The notes under the pieces are model-generated. The model saw only the letters and a list, made by a program, of their open reading frames with translations, did not search any database and was not told the origin of the DNA. Source: Agapetus fuscipes (Eukaryota > Arthropoda > Insecta > Trichoptera > Glossosomatidae). Taken from it: a DNA stretch of 64,000 nucleotides. Shown one piece after another: positions 34,301 through 49,300 of this stretch (positions are counted from its first letter, which is position 1; each line of letters opens with the position of its first letter). The position numbers were made by a program, and so were the translations under genes. The stretch covers positions 4,531,001-4,595,000 of the forward strand of contig OX637332.1 of the NCBI GenBank assembly GCA_951799405.1, given 5' to 3'.

Positions 34301-37300
34301 GCGCTCCTAGCGCTTCTGGACATGAGTGCGGCTTTTGACACCGTATGTCATGATATCCGGATTAATAGGCTGGAAGATACGTTCGGCTTGAGGGATAAGG
34401 CTCTGGCGTGGTTCTCCAATTTGGCGGATCGCAAACAGGTAGTACGTACTTGCGACTGTCTCACCTTCCTATTCACCGATGCCACAGGGATCTGTGCTGG
34501 GACCGATCCTATTTATTTTATACACGGCTAACATCGAGAGCATGGCCGAGAAATGGGGCCTCGCTACACATACATACACAGATGACTGGCAGATTTAATC
34601 CAGTGTCGACCAAATGGCAGGAGCTCTCGGTAACAGGGTGGTGATATGGTGAATGAATGACAAGCAATGGCCTAATCCTTAACATGGGTAAGACGGATAT
34701 TATGAGGGTGGCTACATCCAGGCGTGATCATCTCCTGACAACTTGCGTACCACTCTCTTTTGGAGGACAGCTGAATGAGCCGTCAGATTCAGGGAGACTT
34801 CCAGGAGTCACACTGGACCGGAACCTCACAATGGGAGAGCAGTAGAATACTAAGGTATACTCCTCGTGTTTTGAGCTTCGCCAGATTGAGATCGCCAGGA
34901 GATGTTTATCAGGGGCGGTCACGACCCCGGTTAATGTTTTTGTGATGTCTCGAGTTGAATACTGTTCAACGCTCTGCCCTGCTAATTGCAAACGCAGTAA
35001 TCGACATTTTGAGATGTTCACTTTTTTGCAAAAATGACATCTCCTGAGCTTAATATATGTGTAAAAACATAATTTCCATGTTTCTTCATTTTAGAACTAT
35101 GTTTTTTATTTGAGAAAAAACACAGAACTAACACACAGGATCTGCAGCATTCGTTTATCTCCAAACTGTCATTTTGCAAGTACTGCGTTTGCCATTAGCA
35201 GGGCAGCGCTGTATATAGGTCTTCCTAGCAATGTTAATGAAAGACCGGGATTCCATATCACCGAAACAGTTAAATTTCCTTCCATATGTGATGAACTCGG
35301 CAGCAAGACTCATATTCGGGATGTCCAAATTTAATCACATTACTCCATTGTTAAAAAAACTGCATTGTCTTGGTTTTCCGGAGAGGGTGGTCTATCGTGT
35401 TTGTCTGATGGTTTATAAAGCTGTCAATGGTGCGGCTCCCTTATATTTGTCTGACATGTTCTCACGCGTTGTGATAGATTTGAGACGCCAAACGCTCAGA
35501 TCTGCGGGGTGTGGGGTGGTTGACTTGGTCCAGTCGTCCCGCCAGACACGCATTAATTTTGGAGACCGTGCTTTCCGGTTTGTGAGCCCAATGGAGTAGA
35601 ACAGACTACCACCTAATTTGAGGAAGGTAGAAACTGATGGGTGTCTTTAAATGAGCACTAAAGACGCATATTTACAAAAACCAATATCCGTGATTTGAGA
35701 GGGCCCACACATAAAAACGGCACTCCTTCATTATGTGTCACTTCTAAATATCTTATCTTTGTATATACGAGTCTCTTCTGCAACTGAATATACAAGCTTT
35801 ATGCATTTATGTACTTCCATATTGAGTGAACCATAAACGCAAGAATGATCGTATAATGCATACAGTTCTGGGCTCTTATTCCTCGATTTTCCCCGAAAAA
35901 TGAATAAAGGTGTTGTGCCTCACAATACCATTCATTGCTTTTTCTGGTAAAATCGAAATGAATCTACTCTACCGGCATAGTGAATACCAGCATTTAGCGA
36001 AAAATTTATTTTTCTTTGAATCACACTTTTTAACGAGAAAAATACTAATTAGGGCCTGTTGCACCACCCTCCAATCAATATTTGATTGAAACATCAAATT
36101 TGATTACTTAGTTCTGGTAAGGACCTCGGTTAAATATTTCTCGAAAGTTGGTAAAAATGTGATGGAATTTGAACAGGAAATATGATACACATCAGCTGAC
36201 TTACGTATATGCAATCAATTGTTTGATTTGAAAGGGAGAAATCACACTTAATTTTGATTTGCGTCTGATTGGAGTTTGGTGCAACAGGCCGTAAGAATTC
36301 ATAAAAATCAACCGTGCTGCCCGGACGTAAGTCTTGGGGGTCTATGTCACCCTGGAAGGGTGCCGCAGAGGTGTTGCTTGAATTGTTGCTTCTGTTGTAA
36401 GACGCTGTAAGGAAGTGGCGATTGATGTTGCTTTTGATATAAAAAAAATAAATGGGAAGAGAACACAGATACTGGTAGATCATTCCATAAAAGGGCAGTT
36501 TGGCAAAGGAATCTATAATCTATAATCTAAGTTGCAAGGATATATTCATTCAAAGCTCTCAGATGTATGCCCACAAACAAACACGTGTAGTACAAACAAA
36601 CACGTGTAATGAGTCATGAAAATGCCAAGTTCTCGTAGTTAGATCGACTGCAAAGGGATGAATGAGAGTCGTACTACGAGTTTCCCTTTCTGAAATGCGA
36701 GGGGAAGGGATTAATGAATGGAGCTTATTAGAACAAGCTTCTTGGTAATATATCGATATAAAAGACTGAGCATTCCTACTTTCCTTCTGTGCCGGAGCGG
36801 TTGCAGATCGGATGCCAGAGAAGGATCATTGATCAACTTCACTGCCCTCCTTTGCACAGAATCAAGTTGGTCACTCAACTTCTTGGACATACCAGACCAG
36901 AGATGGCTGCCATACTCGATAATGGGGCGGATTTTGATTAACAGTCAATAACTGGGCTGAAATAGAAAACCTGCGGGCTCTGTATAATATGCCGAGTCGC
37001 CGGAAAGCAGAATTTGTGGGAGACTCAAAAGCATCATGGTATTTTAACTCTGATGAAAGAGAAACACCGAGAAGTTAGGAAGGCATGGTTAGGAAGAGGG
37101 ACGTTGTCGAAGTTTGGGAGATAGTTGTTTGGAGTCCTCTTTAAGGATATCAGACATGCTTGAGTCTTTTTGATGTTGAATTCAACAAGGTTGTCAGTGC
37201 CCCAACGGCTGACAGCCCTGAGATCTGTAATGATCTTTGAAGCTAATGATTCACGAGCAATATGAATAGTTCAGCGATATATTATATCTAATCTAAGTTG

Positions 37301-40300
37301 AAAATATATGTAACATTGGGGATTCACATTACATGCATTCTCACAAGCAGACACACACAAGTTACCGCTTGCACATATCGCATGTTAATCTCAAATGGAC
37401 ATACACCCTGCAACTCTTGCCATCCTTCCTTGAAACATAGGTGACATTGGCAAAGTGAACCATTTTTTACAGCATGGGTCGTCAGCCGCATACCAACCTA
37501 TAAGTCAAGGAACATATAATAAATAAATAACTTGAAAGTAAGGATTTCCTGGGTGGATCACTAAGTTGGGAATAAATAAAAACAAGAAAAAGTATTTTTA
37601 GCAAAATTAAGTTTTATTTTTCAACATTCATTCCTTGTAAGTCGATAAAGGGAGTAAAACAATTTTCCACCCTTTTTCTCATCCAAAAAATAGTCCTTCA
37701 GAAACATTACAAAAAAAGGACACATTTTCTTCTAGTCTCGTAATTCCAGTAAAATAGCAAGTCGCTAAGTCAGCGGATACAATGGCTAAGGAACCAGTTC
37801 AAACGCAACTTAATACAATTTTGACTGCGCAATTGCAAACGAATGATTAGGTGCATGTTCGACACGACTAACTTTTATTTTTCTTCAAATGCCGCCGTTT
37901 TTCAGAGATTTAAAAAATGAGTTGGTCAGAATTACCTTTCAAGATATGTAATTTTCCTAAAATATGGTAGTTATAACCTATTTAGAGAGTTTTTTTTATA
38001 CTGAAAGACGCTTCGGAGAAATTTCCCCCAGAGATACCCCAGGATGTAACGATCGTATTCACTTACGGTGTTATTCTTAGACATTTTCGTCGCCCTTTGA
38101 ACTCAGGTTTTGCTTAATTTTGATTCTTGAACATTTCTGAAGTAGTTAGGCTTGCGTCTCGAGCTCAACGCCCGCCCAAATCTAACCTCCAAATGTATGC
38201 GAAGTTAGGCCGAGACAAAACCGCCTCGGAGACGATTTTGTGGTACAGTCGATTTTGACAACTGCCGTATTTAATATTAAATCGTAAATATTTGCTTTAT
38301 TACTGTTTTGTTTTGCGATTTGTTTTTGTTATTTTGGTCAAATTGACAGAATTCAGCACTTTTTTGCTAATCAATCGCTTTTTGGGGCACAGAACACACA
38401 AAATTAAAAAGCAAAAGAAATCATTTGACAGATTGCATCACGACTCGCGGCAAATTTCTCAATATGAAAAATTATATTTAACACTCTACGAACACATATG
38501 AAACACTTTTTCCATCTGAAATAAAATATTTACTTGCATTTCGGGCGACATCTGATTTGTGTACAAACAAAACAATCAGCCGTCCGCCATTGTGACGTCA
38601 GCGATATTTGTGTGGTCGTCCCAAACGCATATTCCCTACATTTGGTTTATTTTTCCCGATCCACAAAAAATATACGGATTTATTTGGCTAATCAATTGTT
38701 TTCAAAGTTGTTTTAATTATAAATTGCACAACAAATTTATAAACTGATTATTGGCTTTTATTTTTTATCTTTTTTTGCGTTATTGTCAATGGTTATTGTT
38801 TTAATAATTATTTAAAAACGACTGAAAATTCCCTATTCTTTAAATAATATTTATAAAGCGACATCTCTAGAACAGATTTTTTTTTTAAATACGACATTGA
38901 ACGGACGTAATTTCAGCCGTCCAAATTTGGTCGCAGGCTCAACTGTTCCTACGTTACACTATGAACGAGAATCAATATTTCAAATTTGGTCTAGTCCGGC
39001 GTTGTACCCAGACTAAGTAGTCGCCAGTTAGGCCGATGGCGAAATATGACAAGTAAGAATAACACCGTTAGAATTTAGATGAACATAAATGTGGTTTGGT
39101 TTAATGCAGTTATGAATCAGTGCAAAAATGTTTTGGATTTCCCGTAACATAACCATACTCGTATTATCTTTATGCAAAACGAATTAATTTATTGTCTATT
39201 GTTGGTAAATGCAGCATACCCAAAATGCCATGTTATGATATTGCATACACTACCTAACGAGATCTTCGTGGTCCCAGCTGATTTCATTTTGGAGTCCTTC
39301 AAATTAACATCATGTTTTTTGTCCAATACCTGGTATTCTGACTTTTTTTAGGCTCCCAGATCGTTCAAAATCATCTGTGATCGTATAAAGATCGTAAAGA
39401 GAGTCAAAATAACACTTTGAATCATCTCCATCGACAGTATAGAGTCCAAATAATACTTATCTAGCTTAGTTTTGGTATGCATTATTGCTTTCATGTCAAA
39501 ATAATAGTTTTCAATACGAACACAAAAAACTCATATTATGATCATGTAGGTTGTTTGCTTCTCCGTAATGCAACTTTTCACAATAGGTCTAACGACGCGA
39601 CGTCTAATAAAGAATATCGGTTTACATTAATACATATAATCGCATGCCAATCCTATTTTTAGGATTATTCTAGACTTATCGATCGACCTAGTAATATCTT
39701 CATGTTCTTTATAATTTCTAATTAGTTTTACAACGGTACAGCCAGATTACCCTGGACTAAGATTAATTTAACGTTCCGAGCATCAACAGTTTTAAAACGA
39801 AAATACTACACTTTCGCTCCGTAGTCCAGAGGTAACACTTCGGACTCGTAAATGGAAGGTTGTGGGTTTGAATCCCGACGGAGCACCAAAAATATACCAT
39901 TTCTATTTTCAAATTTACTCTTCGCTGGGTTGAAAAATTCATAAACCTTTACCAAAGACCGGTCATCAAAAGGTCCATCCAGCCTTACAGCAACTAGGTC
40001 TTGATTGAGAATTGGCGCTATCTACAGCGACGACCAAGCTCGCAAAGCGCTCTTGAGGTGTGATACATACACATCAGCCTAATTTAATTTCACTATTTTC
40101 GGACATATTTTTAATCTTCAATAAATACATGAGCGTTCAGCTCATATTCTAACATCTGTCCGTTCAGTTCCTGATGGACATTGCGGTAACCTGCGGTATA
40201 TTCTCGAATAAGTACCTATTCTTTAAAGCGTTTTTTTTTTCTCTTTGTGGGCAGTAAAACGGTCTCATTGAATTCGATTGTTTGAAATAACAAACTCACA

Positions 40301-43300
40301 AACTGTGAAATTTTGAAAAAATAACCTACATGTAAGAACTATTTGATAAACATAAACAGAAAAGTTTTAAAAAAACCTCAAAATTTCTGGGATACATAAT
40401 TGACAGTGTAAGGAATAATTAATACCGTATTTATTTATTTTCAGCATAGCATGAAATTAACCTATACAATTTAGCTGTCATGCTTTTACGTGGCTATGAT
40501 ATTTCAACAGTAAAAAAGGTGAAAAACAAGAAAAATAAAGGTTATATCGTAAAAATATTATTCTACAAAATGCCGAAACAACAAATATTATCTAAGTTAG
40601 TTAAAAAGTAAGAGAAAAACCCAGTAAAAAAGAAATAGATTTATTTATGATTAACAAAATGATTGAATCATCCTTACCAATGTTTTTTCAGGATCGACAA
40701 TCTTATTTTAAGGCTAGTTAAAGGTTGGCTAAACTGTTAATGTGAGAAAATATAAATATTACTTTTTAGGTATCTTATTTTGAGTATTTTTAGTAAGTTT
40801 TTTTAATCAAGGACAAGATGATTCAACCAATCCGCACTTTCAAAACTAAATTAACGTGTTAAGTTGCTTAAAGATGCAACAACCACAAATATGATGGAAC
40901 ACAAATATACTTTTCAAAAGAGATGATGAAGTTGAGACATTGAAAGAAAGAAATGTAAAAAGCTGATGAAAAAATGCGGATGCATGAGAGAATGAAGAGA
41001 ACGACGTACAAGGGCTTGGTCAATAGAGGAGAGGATCTATGTCGTGGGAATAAATTAGCAGTTTTTAGAATAATATCCTTTTGCAACTTTATCTTATTGG
41101 CAAACAGATGACAACGTTAAAATTAACAACAGTCCCTTGCGGTAAAAAAAAAAAAAATACAGCTGCAACCTTACTTTTTTTCATCACTAATTGCATTTAC
41201 ATTATAAATTACCTATATTGTGCACGTTTGACATGAAGATAACGATTGCAAAAAGAAATATAATCTAAGCCCACACTTTCGGACCACATATGATTCTCAT
41301 AATGCCGTAATGAATTTATGAATTTCACTGTCTTTATCATTAGAGCGATAAGTAGTAGCAAAATTGTATATATTCTTCAAACATCTCATTTCTATCTTCT
41401 ACGAATAATACATCTCAATATAGATAAAATATACAACAGATTTTTAAAACTTTAACATTAAAACAGACATTTATTTTTTCTCGCCCAGTTAATAAAATAC
41501 TTTCGATCCGATTGACCATTTAGTTCACCAACCCATGGTACTTTGCTTTTGTAAAAAAAAACGCCCATGTGACTGAAAAAAAGATCAACGTATGCACTTA
41601 CAAAAACATACTAAGCTACTATGTTTTATTTTAGATATTATATTACAGAACTATCACAACTATAAATCATAAAAAAACGTAAAAATAAAAGCTTGAAAGA
41701 AAAAAAAGATTGTAAAAAACAATAATACATTCTGTTAAAACGAATCGAAGAAAATAAGCAAAGGGTATTTTCATAGCTTCTAAATTTATTTACGGTTTGA
41801 GGACTGATATGAATAAAATAATTTCATAATTCAATAAAATAACTTCTCAATTTAAATAATGGAGAGAAAAAACTTGAATGTTTGTTTTTCTTTAGTTTAC
41901 ATTCCTTATAATCCACGATAAATTGCAATATTTGTGTTAAATGCTAGAAATTTAACACAAATATTGTCAGAAATGGTTGGGTAATTACTTGATGTATTCA
42001 AAGACCACTTCCACTTCGTGCATTTAGCCGTGCTCTTAATTGCATCATTGCAATCTACAAGAGACCTTTCAGTCATTCGTAGAACAGGAATACATAATTA
42101 AAGGTGCGACTACTTATTCGAAGCAGATCATGTAATTTTTGTTGAATTCAAGTAAATTGAAAACGCTCAGCTATTGAATTTGAAAACAACACAAATTATT
42201 TAAAACTATGGAAAAGCTCATACACACGGATCTAAGTATAAATATTGTAATTTGTTTATGGACGCAAATGATGATATACTCGTACACGTAATGATGTCCT
42301 ATATAATAAAAACGGCTATAATCAAAGAAGGCTTTTTAACTTGGCATTATGAGATCGTGGCCGCGGGAAACAGATGAAGACAGACAACGTGTGGGGACTG
42401 TGAGTGCAACCTAAAGACGCATTTGTTTCTGAAATGCGAAGATGGTAGTTGCACTACTTAGTAAGTGTGGCCATCGCCTGCACCAACTTCAGGGAGTATG
42501 TGTAATTATGATTTGTAAGCTGTAAGTTGTAAGAAACCGCTGCACTGAAGGTACGTAGTTCATACATGTTGGGTATTTAAGTGTGTGCTGGGAGTGTGTT
42601 ACACTGGGAGAGCTCGGCCGAGACGCCACGCCGCGCACCCCGCCCCGGCCGAGCACTCGCCGCGTGTAGTCATGCCATGAGGAGATGGGAATGCGAGCTG
42701 CCGAGAGTCTCTAGCGCTGCAGGGTTTGTACTCACAGCTGAGCCTCCAGTTGCGACCCGAATGTGATGTGGACAGTTTGGTACTTGGGGTCCCGGCTGTC
42801 TACCGTGGTGCAGCTTTGCGCAAAGCCATAATGCGCGAGCAGGGGCTCTATGTCCTGGAAGCACGCGTTCAGCGGGATGTTGCTGATCACGATCTTGGCG
42901 GAGGCGCTGTATGGACACCCCAAACACATTAATGGCAGATAGATCACTTTCATGGTGACATTCTTAGCATTACCCAAGGCTCCCGTCCCCTGGATCTACC
43001 CGTGCCCGCGACCTTGTCCGGTTTCTTGCAGTGCCAACCACTAACCACCCGCGCGTCTGTTGCATCCATACAGGCATTCCTAGCATGTAGCTCTCGGGTG
43101 TACCCAGCCAGACAAATACACGTCCAACTTACATATTGACCTGTAAGTGTTTGCTCACAATACACACGACTTTGGAAAGACAAATAGAAACCCGTCTCTT
43201 TCGTGCTCTTTATTCTGCGAATTAATGGATGTGAAAAGGCGTAGAAAGTATAGACAGTACATTCAAGTTACCATCTCCGTTTCTCCAACGCGAAGGCTCA

Positions 43301-46300
43301 GTTTTCTGACATATTTGTACAAAACATGTATCATAAAAAATAAGTACATACCGGATGTTAAAGGCGATGTTCTCTCTCTCTAACTCGCATTGAATGATGA
43401 GCCCAGTTGTGAGATATGAGAACGTGCGACACATGCTCTTGCATCCGCCACACACTCACACACGCACACATGAATTAGTGAGATAGGGTACATTTTGTCG
43501 GTCGTATGTATAAGCCGCTACATGATCGAGGAATACCTGTACAACTAATTATTTAAAATACTCTAAAAGCCATAATCAGAAACTTCAATAAAAACATTAG
43601 GAAATAAAAGCAATCGGGTAACGCTTCTGGATCGTAAAATATGAGCAGAATAAATTCATTTCCATCAATTCAAAAATACCACCACTACCTTAGCGGAAAA
43701 AAACAGCTCCAAACACGTGTAAATTGATTTAAAAATTAGAAACACCTTAACGCCGCACTTCTTTCATGCTCACTTGCATAGGACTCCATTGACATGTGTA
43801 TGTTTTTAATTGACCTCGTGAAATTAGGAAACTGAGAACATGTACCAGTGAGCACAACTGTTATTGATATTGTTACATGAAATAACTATCAAAGAATGAA
43901 ATCGTCCCAAAAACGGCAAAGCGAAACAACATCGGCTCTTAGAAGCAATAATACAAGTTTTATTCAAATACACTCCATGTAGCAACACTCCAAAGTAATA
44001 AATATATCATAATAAGCAAAAACACGCCGGCTTTTCTAAATCACAATTGAAAAGTACGTCAGAGTAATAAATTGTACCTTGCTAATGGCCTTTTTGCTAG
44101 CCAAAGAGCCCATAGGAGATAGCTAACCAAAACCAATTCTAAAATGTGGTAAAAGTAAAATGGCATATTGAGTAGACTGATCAGGTTGTACAACGGCTAG
44201 ATTATTAATAATTTTCAAGGACGAGCACCCCCATACACACATATTTATCGAATAAGTAGGAGCCATATGATAAGGAACGCATTTAACCATGAAATGTTTT
44301 TTTTAATTGAATGTTTGGGTTCTGTCGGAGTTAATTGTTAGAAGTCAAATTAATTTCAAATGTGTTATTTTAAATAGTAAAAATATGTATTACGAAATGT
44401 ATTAACGTCTTATCAAGTGCACACGCACATGTCAATATAGCTTGTGCAGATATTCGTGTTAATAAAAATAAACAAATTAATAATCCGAAAGAATGGATGC
44501 TGCATCCTCATTATCATCAAATTAAAACCAATTACAAATAAATTGCACAGAATCTGCACTCGACTTTCTTGCAAAAATTAACCCACTGTATGACGTATGT
44601 TAAGCTATAATCACCTACCAGCTTTTGCAGTTTCAATGAAAATATAATATATCGATAATAAATCAATTTTATTCCACCGCGGTGTGTACCTGCATACCCG
44701 TGCGAATATGGAAATAGCCATATAAATTCTTAAGTGAATAAAAAATATTTGGATGATTTATTTGGTGAGCGCCGTTTTGTGTGAATCACACCTCAAGAGC
44801 CCTCTGCGAGGTTGGTCTTCTCTGGAAAAAGCGCCAATTACACAAGAAAGATCCTCGACTCATAGGTTGGTATGAAGCTGACCTCTGTACTGTACTGTAC
44901 TGTATCCTGCCACCGTTTCATTAGGGGTGGCCGGTACCTTCGCAGATGCGCCTCCACTTTTTGCTGTCATCACCTTTTTCATACATACTCTTCTCTTATT
45001 CTCACTCTGCAGGATCCATTCTTTCGCAATCTCACCTATTTGGTCTAACCATTCTTTCCTCAGCCTTCCCCTTCCGCGCTTTCCTCTAACATTTTCTTTG
45101 TACACTTTCTTCGTTAGTTGTTCATCATCCATTCTTTCAAGATGTCTGAACCATCTCATCTTACTTTTTTGTACTTTCATTCTCATATTCTCTTTTATAC
45201 CACACTCGTTCATCACTCAAGCATTACGTACTCTATCACTCAGTGTCTTTCCAGCCATTGCTCTCAGGTAAGCCATTTCAACCGTACTTACATACTTTAC
45301 TCAGCTCACATTCATTAAGCCTCACTTCCACCAACCAATATGCCATTGTGGACCGCCGATCTCATATTCTTCGTAAGTTTCCTATTCCTTGTAATGCTTC
45401 CAATCGTTTCCATTACACTTCTTCCTCTACTAGCGCGCTTTTCCAATTATTTCGTCAATTTCGCATTCGACTCAAACTTGCTTCCCAGATAATCAAATTC
45501 TTTCACGACCTCCACTCTTTTTTCATTCAGTCTTATCTCAATTTTCTCGTATTTCTCAGTCCTCCCAAAGTGTAAAAAATAATTCACTTTGTTAATGTCA
45601 CCCCTGTTTCAAGGAAGGTCGGCAAGAGTTGCAGGTTTTATGTTCATTTGAGATTTGGTTTTAATTTGTAAGTACAAATTCAGCATTCGTAAGCGCGAAC
45701 TTACACGTACCTGTTTGTGGGCATGCATTTCATATTAGTTTTGAATGTTTATATTTCATTGCAACTTATATTCTAGATTATTATAGATGGTCATTGAACC
45801 CTTCTGTATGCAAACTAGGACTTTGTATGGTGGGTAAACTTTTTTGTTATATTTTGAAAAAGTAACGATTGATTATAATTGGTATTTATAAAATTTTAAG
45901 AATCGCAGCCTTTTATCTATTTTTAACCCTTTGACTACCAAGAAAATTGCTATTACATTTTGTATGGAAAATTTTCACTTTGTATGGCGGCTATGCTTTT
46001 GATTCATTTTTTGGAAAAAATAATGATGGCAATATATAGGTTATTATTATTATTTTACATTTGCACTACATTATTTTTTTATTAACCCTCTAACTGCCGA
46101 GGATTTTACCATTATTTTTTTCTTTTATATGGCAACTCCCTAAACCGAGATTATGATGAAGAAATGATTATAATTATTAGATAGCACTATTATATAAATG
46201 GACTCACAAAAAATTTAAGAAAAATCGTCGGAGCCGTTTTTGAGAAAATCGCATTTTAAATTTTCAGCTCTTCGGAAGCCATCTTGAATTTTCAAAAAAG

Positions 46301-49300
46301 TAAAAAAAAAATGATTATGAATTAAAGTGATAAGCTTGTTCTTTCTATCAAATCTAAAACAAATTTAAATATCTTGCATTTTAATAGGTTTTTGTAATAT
46401 TTTCGATTTAAAATTTCAGGTCGTGTAAACGGTGCTTTATATTTATTTTTTCAAAAAAATTTTTTTCTTAACTTGTAGAAATTTATGTTGTCCACAATAT
46501 TGTAGAACATTATATTTTTGTTGACCCCTTAACTTTCGAGAAAATCACAATCGTTTGTTTTTTTCATATGGCAGCCCATAGACACAGATTAGTAAGAGTG
46601 TTGCCATAACTAATTTATTAAGTTAAAAATTAATTAGTGGCAACTCTGAAAATTTAAGAAAAATTCTTGGAGCCGTTTTTGAGAAAAGTGCAATTTTATG
46701 TTTTTTTTGTATGGCAGCCATCTTGAATTTTCAAGTTGGTGTAATGCCATGTTATGCATACTTAATACATGTCCAAAAAAGTTGATGTAGCCAAAATTTG
46801 GTATCTCTAGGTCTTATACTTTGGAAAGTGACACACACACATACATACATACATACATACATACATACATACATACATACATACATACATACATACATAC
46901 ATACATACAGACGGACGTTTTTGAAAGATAGTGTTTTTTGGCATGTCCTGCACCAGGACAACTCATTTCCGTGAAAACCTCGAAATTTTTTTTTCACACC
47001 AAATCATAACTTTCTTTTATAGCCTTCGGCTATAGCAAGAAAGTAAAAATTTAAAACAAGGTTTAAATTTACCTTAAAATATTCACTTTAAAAGCTCGAT
47101 CGTTTGCGCCTAGAACAGGGGTGTCCAACATAATATTCGTGTGGTTCAATAAAATGAGCAACAAAACAAATAATCGGTCGTTGGTGGGTAAAACTCGTCA
47201 AATCTTACAATTTCGTCCGCATTTTTTTTTTTGACGACGAAGGGGAGAGGGTAGACACGCGATTTCAAATCAAAATAAGATGTCATTGTTTTCTTACCAA
47301 TTTTCTTTTCAATGAAACATCGCGTCCGAGTCAGACTTTGCCGACCACTCTCATAGTCGACAGATGATTGAACTAAGCTGAGTACATAATGATGGATGAT
47401 TTTTTCAAAGTGTGATGATTGAACTTATTGCGCAATATCTATTGATGTCGCGCGGGCCGAATGTAAGATAGGCCTGGCCTATAATGTAGCCTCATCCTTA
47501 TGCTGTTTTGGGGACGGATTTTAAGGCATGAATTTAAACTTTATTTTCATAATTAATATTTTTATATTGATTATGAATCAGTTCATACAATGGGATTTCA
47601 CTGTGTGCACCATTAAGCCCTAAAAAGCCGTGATAATAAACATTATATAAAACAAAATAATGATCATTAAAAAAATACATCTTAGATTAGATTTCAGTGG
47701 GGTCCTAATTTTATGTCAATCGTACTCTAAACCAGTACTAACTTAATTCTCTTCTTAATTCCATGTAAATAATATATTGGTGTGATTCCTTGCAAACTTG
47801 CAATATACTGTAACTGAAAACGAGCTTTATACAATAATCAGTGACTGAAATATGTACAACACCATATTGTTTCCTTACACTGTATGCAACCTCCTAAGAT
47901 TCTGTATATACAAATGTACGCAGGAAAACAGTAAGATAATTGGAATGTACTGGTTAAATATTTATTTTGGTGAAGACAAAAATATCCAAATATCCGCAAT
48001 TATTTAAGTATTATCATGCACGTGATATAAACAATGTAACTAAGAATATATTATTTTTTATGAAATAAGTTTATTTCAGATTAATAAGAGGGTAAAATGG
48101 TATGTGTGACACACGTAGTTTCATTTTTGACCACAGAAAAAATACCCCACGATACTTACACCCCCAAGACGCATCCACGAGGGAGACCGGAAAGTAAATA
48201 AATTAATATTCGCTCTTTTCACTTTTAATGTGAATGTTATTGTATTTGAAGTTCTCATGCAATATGGAAGCCACAATTTATTAATAATTAAAAATACACA
48301 GGATTCAAAATAAAATTATGAAACACCTAAATCCAAGAAACAAAGGACTTCAGCGTTATTATTTATACCTTCAATCCTGATATTTCCCAAACCTCGCCAT
48401 TATTTCTTCATTCCGTATATTTTATACACCCTTGCACTTTGTTTCTCATAATTGTCTTAATCATAAACTTAATCTTAGTCTTAATCATAAACTTAGTCTT
48501 AATCATAAACTTAATCAATTTACGTATGTGTTCAGTTGTTTTCTGAATAAAAAACATTATTTTAACGATTCATTGAATTCAGTTGCAAATATTGTATTGT
48601 ATTGACTGCAAACACTCGCATGTATGCAAAAAAAAATACAATAAACATGTCCTATAAAATGAGGTTGTGCTAAATTTACTGGTCCAGCACGTGCTTGCAT
48701 TCATTGCTCCGTGTTTTTGTGCGACACGCGCTTGGGGTCATTCAATAAAAGAAATCCAGTTGCATCTGAGAGCATAATTATAAAAACACACCTGCATTTC
48801 CGTCAAAGCTGAGCAGTGCATATTTTATTACCCTACGCACGCTGGCAGAGATGTTTTGGATCTGGTTGAACAAAGCTCACGCCGGGGCGACAGCCATACT
48901 ACGTGTTTTATTTATGCCTGCACAATGAATGCACTGTACGAAATATTATGGTATTTATCATTGTTCTTGAATAAAAATATGCATTCAATGAATTGAATGG
49001 AATTCCGCGGTGTGGATAAAGGAGTTCCATTTGGAACACGTTTGTAAACTTTTGAAATTTACAACCACTTAATATTGATAACTGTAACTCTGTTGCCATT
49101 CCACTAGAGGTGGCCAGAGCCTCTGGGTAGATCAATATTCTCATTTTCCCTAAGAATCGCTATTCCAAACAGGTTACTTCATTACCAATTCAATCAGTTA
49201 TATATTCTCATAATTTTTTTTTAGAAATATATTAACAGCCGTAGCTGTTTTATGATTGAATTTAGCCAAATGGATCCATTTTTCTTGTTTCTATGAAATC

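Larger units (their letters stand above)
19798..42735 (-). other. Imp intron 2 (22.9 kb), transposon-rich
   Basis: The largest intron, splitting the RRM. Its repeat content is listed separately. Stretches in which I see no gene or clear repeat: 19800-21517 (AT-rich), 22800-24242, 26416-26942, 28091-28461, 31883-32600 and 40078-42560. Confidence 0.8.

Noticed and set aside
42581..42932. Plus-strand ORFs opposite Imp exon 2
   Set aside because: Shadows of the GC-rich coding exon and the adjoining CpG block on the other strand.
46752..46997. Minus-strand ORF with a repeated MYVCMYVC peptide
   Set aside because: Translation of the (ATAC)n microsatellite.
47117..47486. hAT-like left end CAGGGGTGTCCAACAT
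   Set aside because: No matching right inverted repeat or target duplication found.
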